DNA from: Hirschia maritima DSM 19733
GTDB lineage: Bacteria > Pseudomonadota > Alphaproteobacteria > Caulobacterales > Hyphomonadaceae
NCBI RefSeq assembly: GCF_000378345.1
Contig: NZ_KB899546.1
Coordinates: forward strand, 251,523-315,522
Direction: 5' to 3'
Length of the DNA: 64,000 nt
Shown here: piece by piece, positions 46,403 through 55,065 of the stretch
Layout: every line of letters starts with the position of its first letter
Numbering within the stretch: position 1 is the first letter of the stretch
The notes under the pieces: generated by a model
Databases searched by the model: none
What the model saw: the letters and a program-made list of their open reading frames with translations, nothing else
What the model was told of the DNA's origin: nothing
Translations under genes and position numbers: made by a program

Positions 46403-47686
46403 CTAGTTTTTCATAGATTCGAAGAACTCTGAATTGTTCTTGGTCTGTTTGAGTTTATCCAGCAAAAACTCGATAGCATCCTGTGCACCCATTGGGTTGA
46501 GGATTTTACGCAGAATATAAGTTTTCTGTAGATCTTTTTGATCCATAAGTAGTTCTTCTTTACGAGTACCAGACTTAAGAATGTCGATTGCAGGGAAGAC
46601 ACGCTTATCAGCAATCTTACGCTCAAGAACGATCTCAGAGTTACCAGTACCTTTAAATTCTTCAAAGATCACTTCGTCCATGCGTGATCCAGTATCGATC
46701 AAAGCAGTTGCAATGATTGTTAGAGAACCACCTTCTTCAATGTTTCTAGCAGCACCGAAGAAACGCTTAGGACGTTGCAATGCGTTTGCATCGACACCAC
46801 CTGTAAGAACTTTACCAGAAGAAGGAACAACTGTGTTGTAAGCACGACCAAGACGCGTGATTGAATCGAGAAGAATTACAACATCACGACCATGTTCAGA
46901 AAGACGCTTTGCTTTTTCAATAACCATCTCAGCAACTTGTACGTGACGCGTAGCCGGTTCATCAAACGTCGATGAAATAACCTCACCGCGTACAGAACGT
47001 TGCATGTCCGTTACCTCTTCAGGACGTTCATCAATTAGAAGAACGAGCAGATAACATTCTGGGTGATTTTCAGCGATTGATTGAGCGATGTTTTGAAGAA
47101 GAACTGTTTTACCCGTACGTGGCGGAGCAACAATCAAAGAACGCTGACCTTTACCAATAGGTGCAACAATATCGATTACGCGACCTGAACGGTCTTTGCG
47201 AGTAGGGTCTTCAATTTCAATATTGAAACGTTCTTCGGGGTAAAGAGGTGTCAGGTTATCGAAGTGAACCTTATGTCTAACTTTCTCTGGTTCTTCAAAA
47301 TTGACTGATTCCACTTTAACAAGCGCAAAATAACGCTCATCATTGCGGGGGCCTCTGATTTCACCTTCAACAGTATCACCAGTTCTTAAACCCATACGGC
47401 GAATTTGTTGTGGGCTGACATAAATATCATCTGGTCCGGGAAGGTAATTTGATTGTGGAGATCTCAGAAAACCAAATCCGTCAGAGAGAACTTCTACAAC
47501 TCCGCCACCGATAATCTCGATATCTTTTTCTGATAATTCTTTCAGAATAGCGAAGAGTAATTCTTGCGTACGCAGTGAAGAGGCATTTTCCACTTCAAGC
47601 TGTTCAGCGAAAGCGAGCAGATCAGTGGGTGATTTTTGCTTAAGTTCTTCAAGCGTTATACGCTCAAGGGTTTCAGTCTCTGACAT
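46403..47686 (-). CDS. rho: Transcription termination factor Rho
   Basis: Rho (427 aa) is the hexameric RNA helicase that ends untranslated transcripts. It has the N-terminal helix bundle ([20 protein letters not shown]), the RNA-binding cold-shock-like domain ([36 protein letters not shown]), the Walker [34 protein letters not shown] and the Q/R-loop region [26 protein letters not shown] (split). The length and order are standard. Its own 173-bp upstream gap is AT-rich with no recognised element; Rho commonly autoregulates in its leader. Confidence 0.98.
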   Translation of the reverse strand: MSETETLERITLEELKQKSPTDLLAFAEQLEVENASSLRTQELLFAILKELSEKDIEIIGGGVVEVLSDGFGFLRSPQSNYLPGPDDIYVSPQQIRRMGLRTGDTVEGEIRGPRNDERYFALVKVESVNFEEPEKVRHKVHFDNLTPLYPEERFNIEIEDPTRKDRSGRVIDIVAPIGKGQRSLIVAPPRTGKTVLLQNIAQSIAENHPECYLLVLLIDERPEEVTDMQRSVRGEVISSTFDEPATRHVQVAEMVIEKAKRLSEHGRDVVILLDSITRLGRAYNTVVPSSGKVLTGGVDANALQRPKRFFGAARNIEEGGSLTIIATALIDTGSRMDEVIFEEFKGTGNSEIVLERKIADKRVFPAIDILKSGTRKEELLMDQKDLQKTYILRKILNPMGAQDAIEFLLDKLKQTKNNSEFFESMKN

Positions 47687-47859
47687 GAACCAAATTCTTT
47701 TCTATGAATATCTAATAACGGAATTAGTAGAATAGTTGAGCAAAGCCCAGACAAGATTCTCAACGGACAGAACACCCGCTAATCTTTCTCCACCATGAAA
47801 AGCAAAAAAAGTCAAGTAAAACTAGTTAACAAGACCTTTAACAAATAGATAAAATTTAC

Positions 47860-48303
47860 CTATCTAGCGAATGGTTCCACAACAACCATAATGATCGCTA
47901 TAATCGCCAGCATAAATGGTGCTTCGTTTAGAAATCTAAGTTTCTTGGAAGACATGGTTAGATTGTCAGACAATTCTTTCTTAAAAAGACTTACAAACAT
48001 GCCATGCGTGCCGGTAATTAATATAACAGCCAATATTTTAACCCAAAACCAAGGTTGTCCTATGAAAGCTTCCCAATTGAAATGAGCTAATGCCAATCCA
48101 AAGAGCCACGTTAGAACCAGCATGGGTGTTAAAATTATACGACGAAGACGTGCAATAGCGGAATCCATTGCTTGAACCAGCTGTTCGTTTTCGCGGCCTT
48201 CAATTCGATAAACCAACAAACGTGGCAACATAAGTAATCCTGCCATCCAAGCGATCACACAAATGATGTGTCCGGCACGAAACCATTCATAATGTGACAT
48301 CAA
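47860..48303 (-). CDS. hemJ: Protoporphyrinogen oxidase HemJ
   Basis: HemJ (147 aa) is a small four-helix membrane protein that oxidises protoporphyrinogen IX late in heme synthesis. It has EWFRAGHIICVIAWMAGLLMLPRLLVYR with the conserved histidine, LTWLFGLALAHFN, WVKILAVILITGTHGMFV and a final helix. It abuts hemH (1 bp apart) and together with hemE forms a leftward heme block beside the origin. Confidence 0.93.
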   Translation of the reverse strand: MMSHYEWFRAGHIICVIAWMAGLLMLPRLLVYRIEGRENEQLVQAMDSAIARLRRIILTPMLVLTWLFGLALAHFNWEAFIGQPWFWVKILAVILITGTHGMFVSLFKKELSDNLTMSSKKLRFLNEAPFMLAIIAIIMVVVEPFAR

Positions 48304-49332
48304 TTATCCTATGTTTTCAAATTTAGTGTTTGGACAAGCAGACCAAGATTTCGGACAAATTCTATACTCTCCAGAATTTAATATGCTTTCCTTATTAAGT
48401 GCTGCTTTTCGTACAAGTCCTGCAAGACCAGAGATAAACTCATCTGAAATTCCTAGCGCAGGAGCTCTTAGATAAGTTGTCACCCCATTTTCATGGGCTA
48501 ATTCAGCATACTCATCATCTAATTCCACGAGCGTTTCGATATGTTCGGAAACAAAAGCTATCGGACTGACCAAAACATTCTTACCGTCAGCACCAGCCTT
48601 TTGGATGCTATCATCAGTAGACGGTCCAATCCATTCAAGAGGTCCTACCTTGGATTGATAACAAATCTCTACCTCCCAATCGCTAGGCAGTTTTGCTTTC
48701 ACCGCAGCACAAGATTGTTCCACTTGCCATTGATAGGGGTCGCCTGCATCAACGACCTTTTTAGGCAAACCATGTGCTGACAATAAAACGCGTAAGTTAT
48801 CCGGTGCGCCATTGTCTTTCCAAGTTGAAATCAATTTATCAACATGTGCGCTAATCAAACCTTCTTCCGTTGGATAACAACAAATACTAGCAGCGTCGCC
48901 GCCGCCGCATTTTTTCCACTCCAACAAAGAAGATGCGGTAGTTGTAGTTGAAAACTGAGGATAGAGCGGCAGCAAAACGATTTTATCTGGAGCAAATTCT
49001 TTTACTGCGTTTACTGCGTCTTTGGTAAACGGTTTCCAATATCGCATTGCTAGAAAACAACGCGCATCAATTCCTGTTTCCTTTAAAGCTTTTTCCAACC
49101 CATCAGCTTGTTTTTGCGTTTCGTTTAAAAGAGGGGAAGCTCCCCCCATTTTTGCGTAGTTTTTTTTGGCTTCTTTTGCGCGCGTAGAAGAAATAAATTT
49201 AGCTAATGCCCAGCGAATGGGATTTGGCGCACCAATGATAGCTTTATCGCTAAACAAATTAAATAAAAACGGTTGCACAGCATCCAAATTGTCTGGACCA
49301 CCCAGATTAAATAAAACGACAGCTACACGCAT
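48304..49332 (-). CDS. hemH: Ferrochelatase
   Basis: HemH (342 aa) inserts ferrous iron into protoporphyrin IX. It has VVLFNLGGPDNLDAVQPFLFNLF at the N-terminus, KIVLLPLYPQFSTTTTAS, the metal-site histidine in LLSAHGLPKKVVDAGDPYQWQ, CYQSKVGPLEWIGPSTDD and VSPIAFVSEHIETLVELD. The C-terminal tail has several cysteines (RICPKSWSACPN), which may hold an Fe-S cluster as in some bacterial ferrochelatases (inference). It lies between hemE and hemJ. Confidence 0.96.
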   Translation of the reverse strand: MRVAVVLFNLGGPDNLDAVQPFLFNLFSDKAIIGAPNPIRWALAKFISSTRAKEAKKNYAKMGGASPLLNETQKQADGLEKALKETGIDARCFLAMRYWKPFTKDAVNAVKEFAPDKIVLLPLYPQFSTTTTASSLLEWKKCGGGDAASICCYPTEEGLISAHVDKLISTWKDNGAPDNLRVLLSAHGLPKKVVDAGDPYQWQVEQSCAAVKAKLPSDWEVEICYQSKVGPLEWIGPSTDDSIQKAGADGKNVLVSPIAFVSEHIETLVELDDEYAELAHENGVTTYLRAPALGISDEFISGLAGLVRKAALNKESILNSGEYRICPKSWSACPNTKFENIG

Positions 49333-49343
49333 TGATTCAAACC

Positions 49344-50378
49344 TTAAATTTCCCGAATTACACGCACTGCGCGTTCAACGTTTTTGATGGGAGTTTGTGG
49401 TGTTACACCATGACCCAAATTGAAAATATGTGGTCGATCTTTCAAAGCTGATTTGATTTCGCGAATTCGATTATCCATTTCATCTCCGCCAGCAATAAGC
49501 CTCAACGGATCTAAATTACCTTGAACTGGAAAACCTGTCGGTAGTGCTTCATTTACCCACTTTACCGGTAGTGCGGTATCAAGTCCTACCGCTGTAACAC
49601 CTGTTTCTTTAGCGTAAGGCGCTAGCATGGCGCCTGATCCACGTGGAAAACCTATTATAGGTTGGGTTACACCTAACTCCCGAACGCGCTGTATGAGCTT
49701 CTGTGTGGGTTTAATAACCAATCTTAACATACTATCCTCAGCCAATCCTTCAGCCCAACTATCGAAGATCATTAATGCATCCGCGCCTGCATCTGCTTGT
49801 GCTTTAAGATAATGCGCCGTAGTTTCTACCAATATATCTAGCATTGCATCTAGATCTTCTGGTTCTTGATACGCTTTGAGACGAGAAACGGATTTATCAG
49901 TGCCACCTTTTCCTTCAACAGCATATACCGCGACAGTCCAGGGTGCGCCAGCAAATCCTATTAACGTCGTTTCCGGTGGCAACTGCGTTTTCACACGAGA
50001 AACTGTTTCATAAACAGGCGACATTCGATCCAACAACTTTTCTAAAGGAAATTTATCTAGGTCTGCTGCATTAGATGCCGGATCTAATTGAGGACCTTCG
50101 CCTTTAACAAAACGAACGTTACGGCCCATCGCATCTAAAATAAGTAGAATATCTGCAAACAATATGGCGCCATCCATATTGTATCTTCTAATAGGTTGTA
50201 GTGTCGCTTCAGTAGCTAAAGAAGGAGAGTAACAAAAATCCAGAAAATCTTTAGCACGAGCACGTAATTCAAGATACTCAGGCAAATGTCTTCCAGCCTG
50301 ACGCATCATCCATACAGGAGGCGCCTCATAGATTTTGCCATTTAGTGTATTAAGCAATTTTTTTTCAGGCTGTGCCAC
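49344..50378 (-). CDS. hemE: Uroporphyrinogen decarboxylase
   Basis: HemE (344 aa) removes four carboxyl groups from uroporphyrinogen III. Family motifs: PPVWMMRQAGRHLPEYLELR, ATLQPIRRYNMDGAILFADILLILDAMG (split), GFAGAPWTVAVYAVEG, DALMIFDSWAEGL and FNLGHGVTPQTP. In Caulobacter hemE borders the replication origin; here the 420 bp upstream of its start hold the origin-like elements, so its promoter lies inside that region. Confidence 0.97.
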   Translation of the reverse strand: MAQPEKKLLNTLNGKIYEAPPVWMMRQAGRHLPEYLELRARAKDFLDFCYSPSLATEATLQPIRRYNMDGAILFADILLILDAMGRNVRFVKGEGPQLDPASNAADLDKFPLEKLLDRMSPVYETVSRVKTQLPPETTLIGFAGAPWTVAVYAVEGKGGTDKSVSRLKAYQEPEDLDAMLDILVETTAHYLKAQADAGADALMIFDSWAEGLAEDSMLRLVIKPTQKLIQRVRELGVTQPIIGFPRGSGAMLAPYAKETGVTAVGLDTALPVKWVNEALPTGFPVQGNLDPLRLIAGGDEMDNRIREIKSALKDRPHIFNLGHGVTPQTPIKNVERAVRVIREI

Positions 50379-50470
50379 GTACTCTCATTCCTTTAAATTC
50401 TATTATTAAGTTTAGATTCTTCTATTGTTATAAGACCGTTGGTAACGGGGACAAATTAAGGTTTGAACTT

Positions 50471-50479
50471 TTATCCACA
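50471..50479 (+). other. DnaA box (TTATCCACA)
   Basis: A perfect match to the high-affinity DnaA box, in the left half of the predicted origin. Confidence 0.85.
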
Positions 50480-50577
50480 CACTATCAACAGCCAATGTGG
50501 CATTAATTCACATCGCCTTCATTAATCTTAATTACGGTTCATTAAGGTTAACGCTCTTGTTAATAAGGGTTAATTTT

Positions 50578-50617
50578 GAGTCGAGTCTAAATTAACTGGA
50601 TTCCAGTGGAAAGAATC
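50578..50617. other. Cluster of four GANTC sites in oriC
   Basis: GAGTC (50578), GAGTC (50583), GATTC (50599) and GAATC (50613) fall in 40 bp; about 0.16 would be expected by chance. GANTC is the target of the cell-cycle methylase CcrM in Caulobacter and relatives. A fifth site is at 50415. Confidence 0.75.
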
Positions 50618-50655
50618 TAAAAAATTTCATCGAATTTCTAGCCTGTAGATAGAAT

Positions 50656-50664
50656 TGTGAATAA
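50656..50664 (-). other. DnaA box (TTATTCACA, minus strand)
   Basis: TGTGAATAA on the plus strand is the complement of TTATTCACA, a common DnaA-box variant with one difference from the consensus. Confidence 0.7.
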
Positions 50665-50701
50665 AGGTGAGTAAAGTTAACCAAAAATCACTCCTAACAG
50701 G

Positions 50702-50710
50702 TTTTCCACA
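50702..50710 (+). other. DnaA box variant (TTTTCCACA)
   Basis: One mismatch from TTATCCACA, in the right half of the predicted origin. Confidence 0.55.
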
Positions 50711-50728
50711 GTTGGCTGGGGGAAACTT

Positions 50729-50768
50729 GGTAATACCCAGTATTACTTAAAGAAAATCAGGTAATACC
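50729..50768. repeat. GGTAATACC direct repeats with an inverted copy
   Basis: GGTAATACC occurs at 50729 and 50760, exactly 31 bp apart (about three helical turns). An inverted copy GTATTAC at 50740 forms a perfect 7-bp dyad with the first (GTAATAC-CCA-GTATTAC). The group sits just before the PPSR-type gene, at the right edge of oriC. It may be an operator for that gene or a site for an origin-binding protein. Confidence 0.7.
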
Positions 50769-50798
50769 TTATTTAGAGGACGGCGGCGCCGATAATAT

Positions 50799-51614
50799 AT
50801 GGACATCTATTTTAACGTCCACCTTCTATCAGATTCGACTGGTGAAACACTAAATGCTGTGATGCGAGCTGCATGTGCCCAATTTGAAGGAATATCGCCT
50901 TTAGAACACAATTATTATTTAGTCCGTTCTCAGAGGCAATTGGACAGAGCGCTTCAAGAAATAGAAAGTGCTCCGGGTATCGTACTTTACACGATATCTG
51001 ATGAAGGATTGAGAAAAACACTTGAGGATTGGTGCTCTCAAACGCATACACCAGTTCTTCCAGTGATTGATCCTGCTGTGGATGTCTTAAGTCGCTATCT
51101 CGGTTTGCGTTCAAATCGTTCAGTTGCTGGCCAATATAAAGTCGATTCAACGTATTTTAGCAGAATTGAAGCTTTAAATTATACGTTGGCACATGATGAC
51201 GGACAGGGTGTTGAGGATTTACACGAGGCAGATGTAGCACTCGTAGGGGTAAGTAGAACATCTAAAACGCCAACTTGTGTTTATCTTGGAAATAGAGGGA
51301 TTAAAGCTGCTAATGTACCGTTGGTTCCTGGTGTAGATCCTCCAGAAATTTTGTTAGGGCCCAATGCACCACTCGTAATCGCATTGAAAATATCACCAAA
51401 GCGATTGGTCGATATCCGCAGACAGCGCCTTATTTCTATCAAAGAAGATCCAAATACAACGTATGCTTCTGAAGAATCTATTCGAGAAGAATTGACATGG
51501 GCGAATAGATTATTCGCACGTATGAAGTGGAAAACCATTGATGTATCACGTCGATCCGTTGAAGAAACTGCAGCTGCGATTTTAAATACACTTTCAGAAA
51601 CTGGACGAGGCTAA
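50799..51614 (+). CDS. PEP synthetase/PPDK regulatory protein (DUF299)
   Basis: This 271-residue protein is a bifunctional ADP-dependent kinase/Pi-dependent phosphorylase that switches phosphoenolpyruvate synthase or pyruvate phosphate dikinase on and off. It has NVHLLSDSTGETLNAVMRA, the P-loop-like GVSRTSKTPTCVYLGNRGIKAANVPL (split) and the LTWANRLFARMKWKTIDVSRRSVEETAA end. It is the first gene right of the origin and heads the run with maf, aroE, coaE and dnaQ. No ppsA or ppdK gene is in the window. Confidence 0.93.
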   Translation: MDIYFNVHLLSDSTGETLNAVMRAACAQFEGISPLEHNYYLVRSQRQLDRALQEIESAPGIVLYTISDEGLRKTLEDWCSQTHTPVLPVIDPAVDVLSRYLGLRSNRSVAGQYKVDSTYFSRIEALNYTLAHDDGQGVEDLHEADVALVGVSRTSKTPTCVYLGNRGIKAANVPLVPGVDPPEILLGPNAPLVIALKISPKRLVDIRRQRLISIKEDPNTTYASEESIREELTWANRLFARMKWKTIDVSRRSVEETAAAILNTLSETGRG

Positions 51615-51622
51615 GTGCTCAA

Positions 51623-52222
51623 GTGGTAAAAACTAGGATTATTCTTGCATCTCAGAGCAAATCTCGTGGAGATTTAATGCGTGGAGCTGGTTTGCAATTT
51701 GAACAAATGGCTTCTTATGTCGATGAAGATGCAATTAAAGCCGCAATGCGTGCTGACGGGGAGAATACACAAAGACAAGCTGAAACGCTTGCTGAAATGA
51801 AAGCACTTAAAATCTCATTGAATCAAACCGGTATAGTGCTTGGTGCCGACCAGATGTTAGATTTGGAAGGGCGTCAATTTGACAAACCAAAGTCGTTGAA
51901 AGAAGCACGAGAAAATCTATTGGAGATGAGAGGTAAAACTCATACATTAGAAACTGCGCTTGTGGCTTGTGAAAATGGACAACCAATTTGGCGAACAACA
52001 GCCAAACCGCGTTTAACAATGCGAAATTTTTCTGAAGAGTTTCTAGATAGTTATCTGAAGGGTGAGGATGAATTAGCGCTTACAACGGTCGGTGCTTATA
52101 GATTGGAAGCTCCGGGAGCTCAATTGTTTTCAAAAATTGAGGGAGATTACTTTTCTATACTTGGTTTGCCACTTATCCAGCTTCTCAATTGGTTGCAGGA
52201 TAGGGGAGTTATAATCAAATGA
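51623..52222 (+). CDS. maf: Maf-family nucleotide pyrophosphatase
   Basis: The protein (199 aa) is a Maf/YceF-type nucleoside triphosphate pyrophosphatase. It has ILASQSKSRGDLMRGAGL at the N-terminus, VLGADQMLDLEGRQFDKPKSL with the metal-binding residues and GAYRLEAPGAQLFSKIEGDYFSILGLPL near the end. The start is GTG 51623; no good ribosome site is visible. It overlaps aroE by 4 bp. Confidence 0.92.
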   Translation: MVKTRIILASQSKSRGDLMRGAGLQFEQMASYVDEDAIKAAMRADGENTQRQAETLAEMKALKISLNQTGIVLGADQMLDLEGRQFDKPKSLKEARENLLEMRGKTHTLETALVACENGQPIWRTTAKPRLTMRNFSEEFLDSYLKGEDELALTTVGAYRLEAPGAQLFSKIEGDYFSILGLPLIQLLNWLQDRGVIIK

Positions 52223-53046
52223 AAGAGATTTCCAATATCAAAGCTTTTGGAGTTATTGGAGATCCAATCGCACAATCTCTATCACCAGATATTCATAATT
52301 TTTGGATCAAAAAATCAAATATTTCAGCATATTATAATAAATTCCATTTACAGACTAAATGTGCGACGGAAGATATAAAAGCTTTGCAGCGCTTTGATGT
52401 GCAAGGGCTAAATGTGACCATGCCGTATAAGGAATATGCAATTAGAGCTGCTGTTAATGTAAGTGAAACGGCTGAGAAAATTGGTGTTGCAAATACTCTA
52501 AAATCAACACCGTTAGGTTGGTATGCGGATAACACGGATGCAGTCGGATTTTTAAATGCGTTACTCTCTTGTCTCGAAAATAAAGACCTGACTGGGAAGG
52601 CAATTCTTTTAATTGGTGCTGGTGGTGCCGCACGGGCTGTTGCGTATATTTTAAGCAAACAAAATGTTGATCTAACGATCGTAAACCGTACCGTTTCAAA
52701 GGTCGATGATCTCATAACCGAATTAGCCCCGGCAGCTAAATCAAATAGTCTTTCGGATTTAACAAATGATATGGATGCAGCTGACATTGTGGTGAACGCC
52801 ACAAGTTTGAAAGCAGGGCTTGTCGATTCAATAGAATTTCCTGATGGAAATGGGCGGTTGTTTTTCGATTTATCCTATGGAAAAGCGCCAGAAGAAATAC
52901 TTCGGAAAGCATCTCAATCTGGTTGGCAGACTGAAGATGGTTTACGCATGTTGGTTGAACAAGCTGCTCTTTCACATGAACTTTGGCACGGTGAAACACC
53001 CGATGTCGAAGCAGCTTACCAAATGTGCCAGGAGAAAATCAGATAA
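52219..53046 (+). CDS. aroE: Shikimate dehydrogenase
   Basis: AroE (275 aa) reduces 3-dehydroshikimate with NADPH. It has the substrate-binding [31 protein letters not shown] with the catalytic lysine, [12 protein letters not shown], the Rossmann motif [15 protein letters not shown] and [12 protein letters not shown] near the C-terminus. Its ATG overlaps the maf stop, and its TAA overlaps the coaE ATG (TAATG). Confidence 0.96.
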   Translation: MKEISNIKAFGVIGDPIAQSLSPDIHNFWIKKSNISAYYNKFHLQTKCATEDIKALQRFDVQGLNVTMPYKEYAIRAAVNVSETAEKIGVANTLKSTPLGWYADNTDAVGFLNALLSCLENKDLTGKAILLIGAGGAARAVAYILSKQNVDLTIVNRTVSKVDDLITELAPAAKSNSLSDLTNDMDAADIVVNATSLKAGLVDSIEFPDGNGRLFFDLSYGKAPEEILRKASQSGWQTEDGLRMLVEQAALSHELWHGETPDVEAAYQMCQEKIR

Positions 53047-53648
53047 TGGTAATTTTGGGTCTGACAGGTTCAATAGGCATGGGAAAATCCACCACAGCTA
53101 ACTTGTTTAAGGAGGAGGGCATACCGGTTTATGATTCTGATGCATCAGTTCATGCACTGTATGCTGTCGGCGGTAAAGCTGTTGATCTTTTAGAAGATGA
53201 ATTTCCGGGTGTGAAAAATGCTAACGGGGCAATAGACCGTCAAAAACTTAGTTCTTATGTTATTGGGGATGACGCAGCTTTAAAAAAGCTTGAGCAGATA
53301 GTTCATCCTCTTGTTTTTCAAACACGTCTAGATTTTTTAGATTATCAAAGAGAACAAGAATCAACACTTGTCGTTTTTGATATTCCATTGCTGTTTGAAA
53401 CAGGTTCTGAAGCTGCTGTTGATAAAGTCATAGTTGTAACTGCACCTTTTGAAGTACAAAAAGAACGCGTGTTAGGCCGCGAAGGTATGACAGAAGAAAA
53501 GTTTGAAACTATTTTGCAAAAGCAAATGCCAGACTCTGAAAAACGTAAGCGTGCAGATTTTGTAATTGATACCAGCCTTGGAATAGAAAAAGCGCGTGAA
53601 TCTGTAAAACAAATAATATCCATATTGATGAAGTCTAAGGAATCTTAG
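53046..53648 (+). CDS. coaE: Dephospho-CoA kinase
   Basis: CoaE (200 aa) phosphorylates dephospho-CoA at the 3' hydroxyl, the last step of coenzyme A synthesis. It has the P-loop [32 protein letters not shown], the VHPLVFQTR segment and [31 protein letters not shown] 53046 overlaps the aroE stop; the earlier ATG at 53025 in frame lies inside aroE and adds no family-like residues. Confidence 0.96.
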   Translation: MVILGLTGSIGMGKSTTANLFKEEGIPVYDSDASVHALYAVGGKAVDLLEDEFPGVKNANGAIDRQKLSSYVIGDDAALKKLEQIVHPLVFQTRLDFLDYQREQESTLVVFDIPLLFETGSEAAVDKVIVVTAPFEVQKERVLGREGMTEEKFETILQKQMPDSEKRKRADFVIDTSLGIEKARESVKQIISILMKSKES

Positions 53649-54350
53649 ATGCGTGAAATTGTTTTTGATACTGAGACTACAGGCCTAAACGCAAAAGACG
53701 GCGATCGCATAATTGAATTGGGTGCGGTTGAAATCGTGAATTTGCTGCCGACAGGCCGCGAATTTCATCGTCTTATTTATCCAGAACGTGCGGTTAGTGA
53801 TGATACGGTTCGCATTACTGGGATTACAGATGAGATGCTAAAGGGTAAACCTCTCTTTAGTGATCCGAGCGTGTATCAGGAGTTTATTGATTTTATTGAA
53901 GATTCTCCACTAGTTGCGCACAATGCTGAATTTGACCGTGGCTTTTTGAATGAAGAAATGCGTCGAATAGGAATGCCCGAATTTCCTAAGGAGCGTTGTG
54001 TCGACACACTAGCAATAGCAAAAGCAAAATTTCCTGGTGCCTCTGCCACTCTGGATGCGTTGTGTAAACGCTTTGATATTTCGTTGGCCAAGCGTGATGT
54101 CCACACCGCTGTAGTGGACTCCCAACTGCTTGCTTCAGTATATTTGGAATTGCGAGGAGGGCGCGCGCACTCTTTTGAATTTGAAGATGCTGTTCAGAAG
54201 AAAGAGGCAGTTGCTTATAAAAGAACACCGCGTGCACAGCGTTCAAAGAAACTATCCCCGTTGATAACCGTTGAGGAAAATACAGCTCATAGAGAGTTCG
54301 TCGCAACGTTGGGAGATGAACCTGTTTGGCAACGTATTTTAGAAGAATAA
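53649..54350 (+). CDS. dnaQ: DNA polymerase III epsilon subunit (proofreading exonuclease)
   Basis: DnaQ (233 aa) is the 3'-5' proofreading subunit of the replicative polymerase. Exo I is VFDTETTGLNAKDGDRIIELGAVE, Exo II is VAHNAEFDRGFLNEEM and Exo III is HTAVVDSQLLA, so all four metal-binding acidic residues and the catalytic His are present. The C-terminal tail should bind the alpha subunit. It is the last gene of the rightward run and ends in a strong terminator shared with secB. Confidence 0.97.
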   Translation: MREIVFDTETTGLNAKDGDRIIELGAVEIVNLLPTGREFHRLIYPERAVSDDTVRITGITDEMLKGKPLFSDPSVYQEFIDFIEDSPLVAHNAEFDRGFLNEEMRRIGMPEFPKERCVDTLAIAKAKFPGASATLDALCKRFDISLAKRDVHTAVVDSQLLASVYLELRGGRAHSFEFEDAVQKKEAVAYKRTPRAQRSKKLSPLITVEENTAHREFVATLGDEPVWQRILEE

Positions 54351-54381
54351 AAAAAGCGACGTTTTATAAACGTCGCTTTTT
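54351..54381. terminator. Strong bidirectional terminator between dnaQ and secB
   Basis: A perfect 14-bp stem, AAAAAGCGACGTTT paired with AAACGTCGCTTTTT around the loop TAT. The A-run and T-run at its ends serve both strands. It starts at the dnaQ stop and lies 19 bp from the secB stop. Confidence 0.95.
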
Positions 54382-54399
54382 ATTGAATGTGTTTTCTAA

Positions 54400-54924
54400 T
54401 TAAGCTTGTTCAGTCGGTGCAGCATCTTGTTGCCCTGCTACCTGTTGTGCTTTTTGAGCTTTATAAAGCCCTATAAAATCAATTGGGTCGATGAGTAGTG
54501 GTGGATATCCACCTTCACGCGTAACTTCAGCCATTACACGACGCGCGAATGGGAAAAGTAGACGAGGACATTCGATCAATAGAAGTGGTTCAACGTCATT
54601 TTGTTGAGCGTTTTTCAATTCGAAAAGGCCTGAATAAACGAGCTCAGCAATAAAGACGACTTTGTCTTCACGTTTGGCTTGAGCAGAAAGTCTCAGGTTA
54701 ACTTCAAAAATACCTTGTTGGTTTGGCTGTGGGTCGGCTTTAACATCAATACCCAATTCAATAGCAGGTGCGTTTTGGCCAGCACCAGCTGTAAGCGGGT
54801 GTGGGTTTTCAAAAGACAAGTCTTTTATGTATTGCGCAAGAACGCGAATTGATGGACCAGATTCAGCAGCTGCTTGCGCTGGATCTGTTGTTGGTTGGCC
54901 TTCTGGTGAGGGCGTGTCATTCAT
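54400..54924 (-). CDS. secB: Protein-export chaperone SecB
   Basis: SecB (174 aa) is a tetrameric chaperone that keeps preproteins unfolded and hands them to SecA. It has IRVLAQYIKDLSFENPHPL, ELGIDVKADPQPN, EVNLRLSAQAKREDKVVFIAELVYSGLFEL and CPRLLFPFARRVMAEVTREGGYPPLLIDPIDF (split), which is the typical C-terminal core. A Gln/Ala-rich tail follows. It is convergent with dnaQ and divergent from the Tim44-like gene. Confidence 0.96.
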   Translation of the reverse strand: MNDTPSPEGQPTTDPAQAAAESGPSIRVLAQYIKDLSFENPHPLTAGAGQNAPAIELGIDVKADPQPNQQGIFEVNLRLSAQAKREDKVVFIAELVYSGLFELKNAQQNDVEPLLLIECPRLLFPFARRVMAEVTREGGYPPLLIDPIDFIGLYKAQKAQQVAGQQDAAPTEQA

Positions 54925-55065
54925 ATCTTATACATCCGTTTGGTACGGGGAACTGGTTGCCAGCTAGCATGAGCTGGTTAAGCAGACAAGTTAGGTGGTT
55001 TAAAACAGTGATTTGTCAACATATATATGTGGCAAGAAATAAAATGATACTTTATAAGAACTGAT

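Larger units (their letters stand above)
50379..50798. other. Chromosomal origin of replication (oriC), predicted
   Basis: This 420-bp gene-free gap lies between divergent hemE and the PPSR-type gene, the position of Cori in Caulobacter. It contains TTATCCACA, TTATTCACA (minus strand) and TTTTCCACA DnaA-type boxes, an AT-rich central part with eight TTAA motifs, four GANTC sites in 40 bp plus one at 50415, and GTAATAC repeats near the right end. The TTAA motifs are spaced 6, 10, 12 or 14 bp apart, not the 11 bp of a classic CtrA site. Transcription runs away from it on both sides. Confidence 0.85.

Noticed and set aside
50521-50595. TTAA motifs in oriC as classic CtrA sites
   Set aside because: Start-to-start distances are 6, 10, 12, 14 bp; none is the 11 bp required for TTAA-N7-TTAA.
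52332-52802. Open frame of 156 codons on the minus strand inside aroE
   Set aside because: Shadow of the AroE reading frame; low-complexity translation without motifs.
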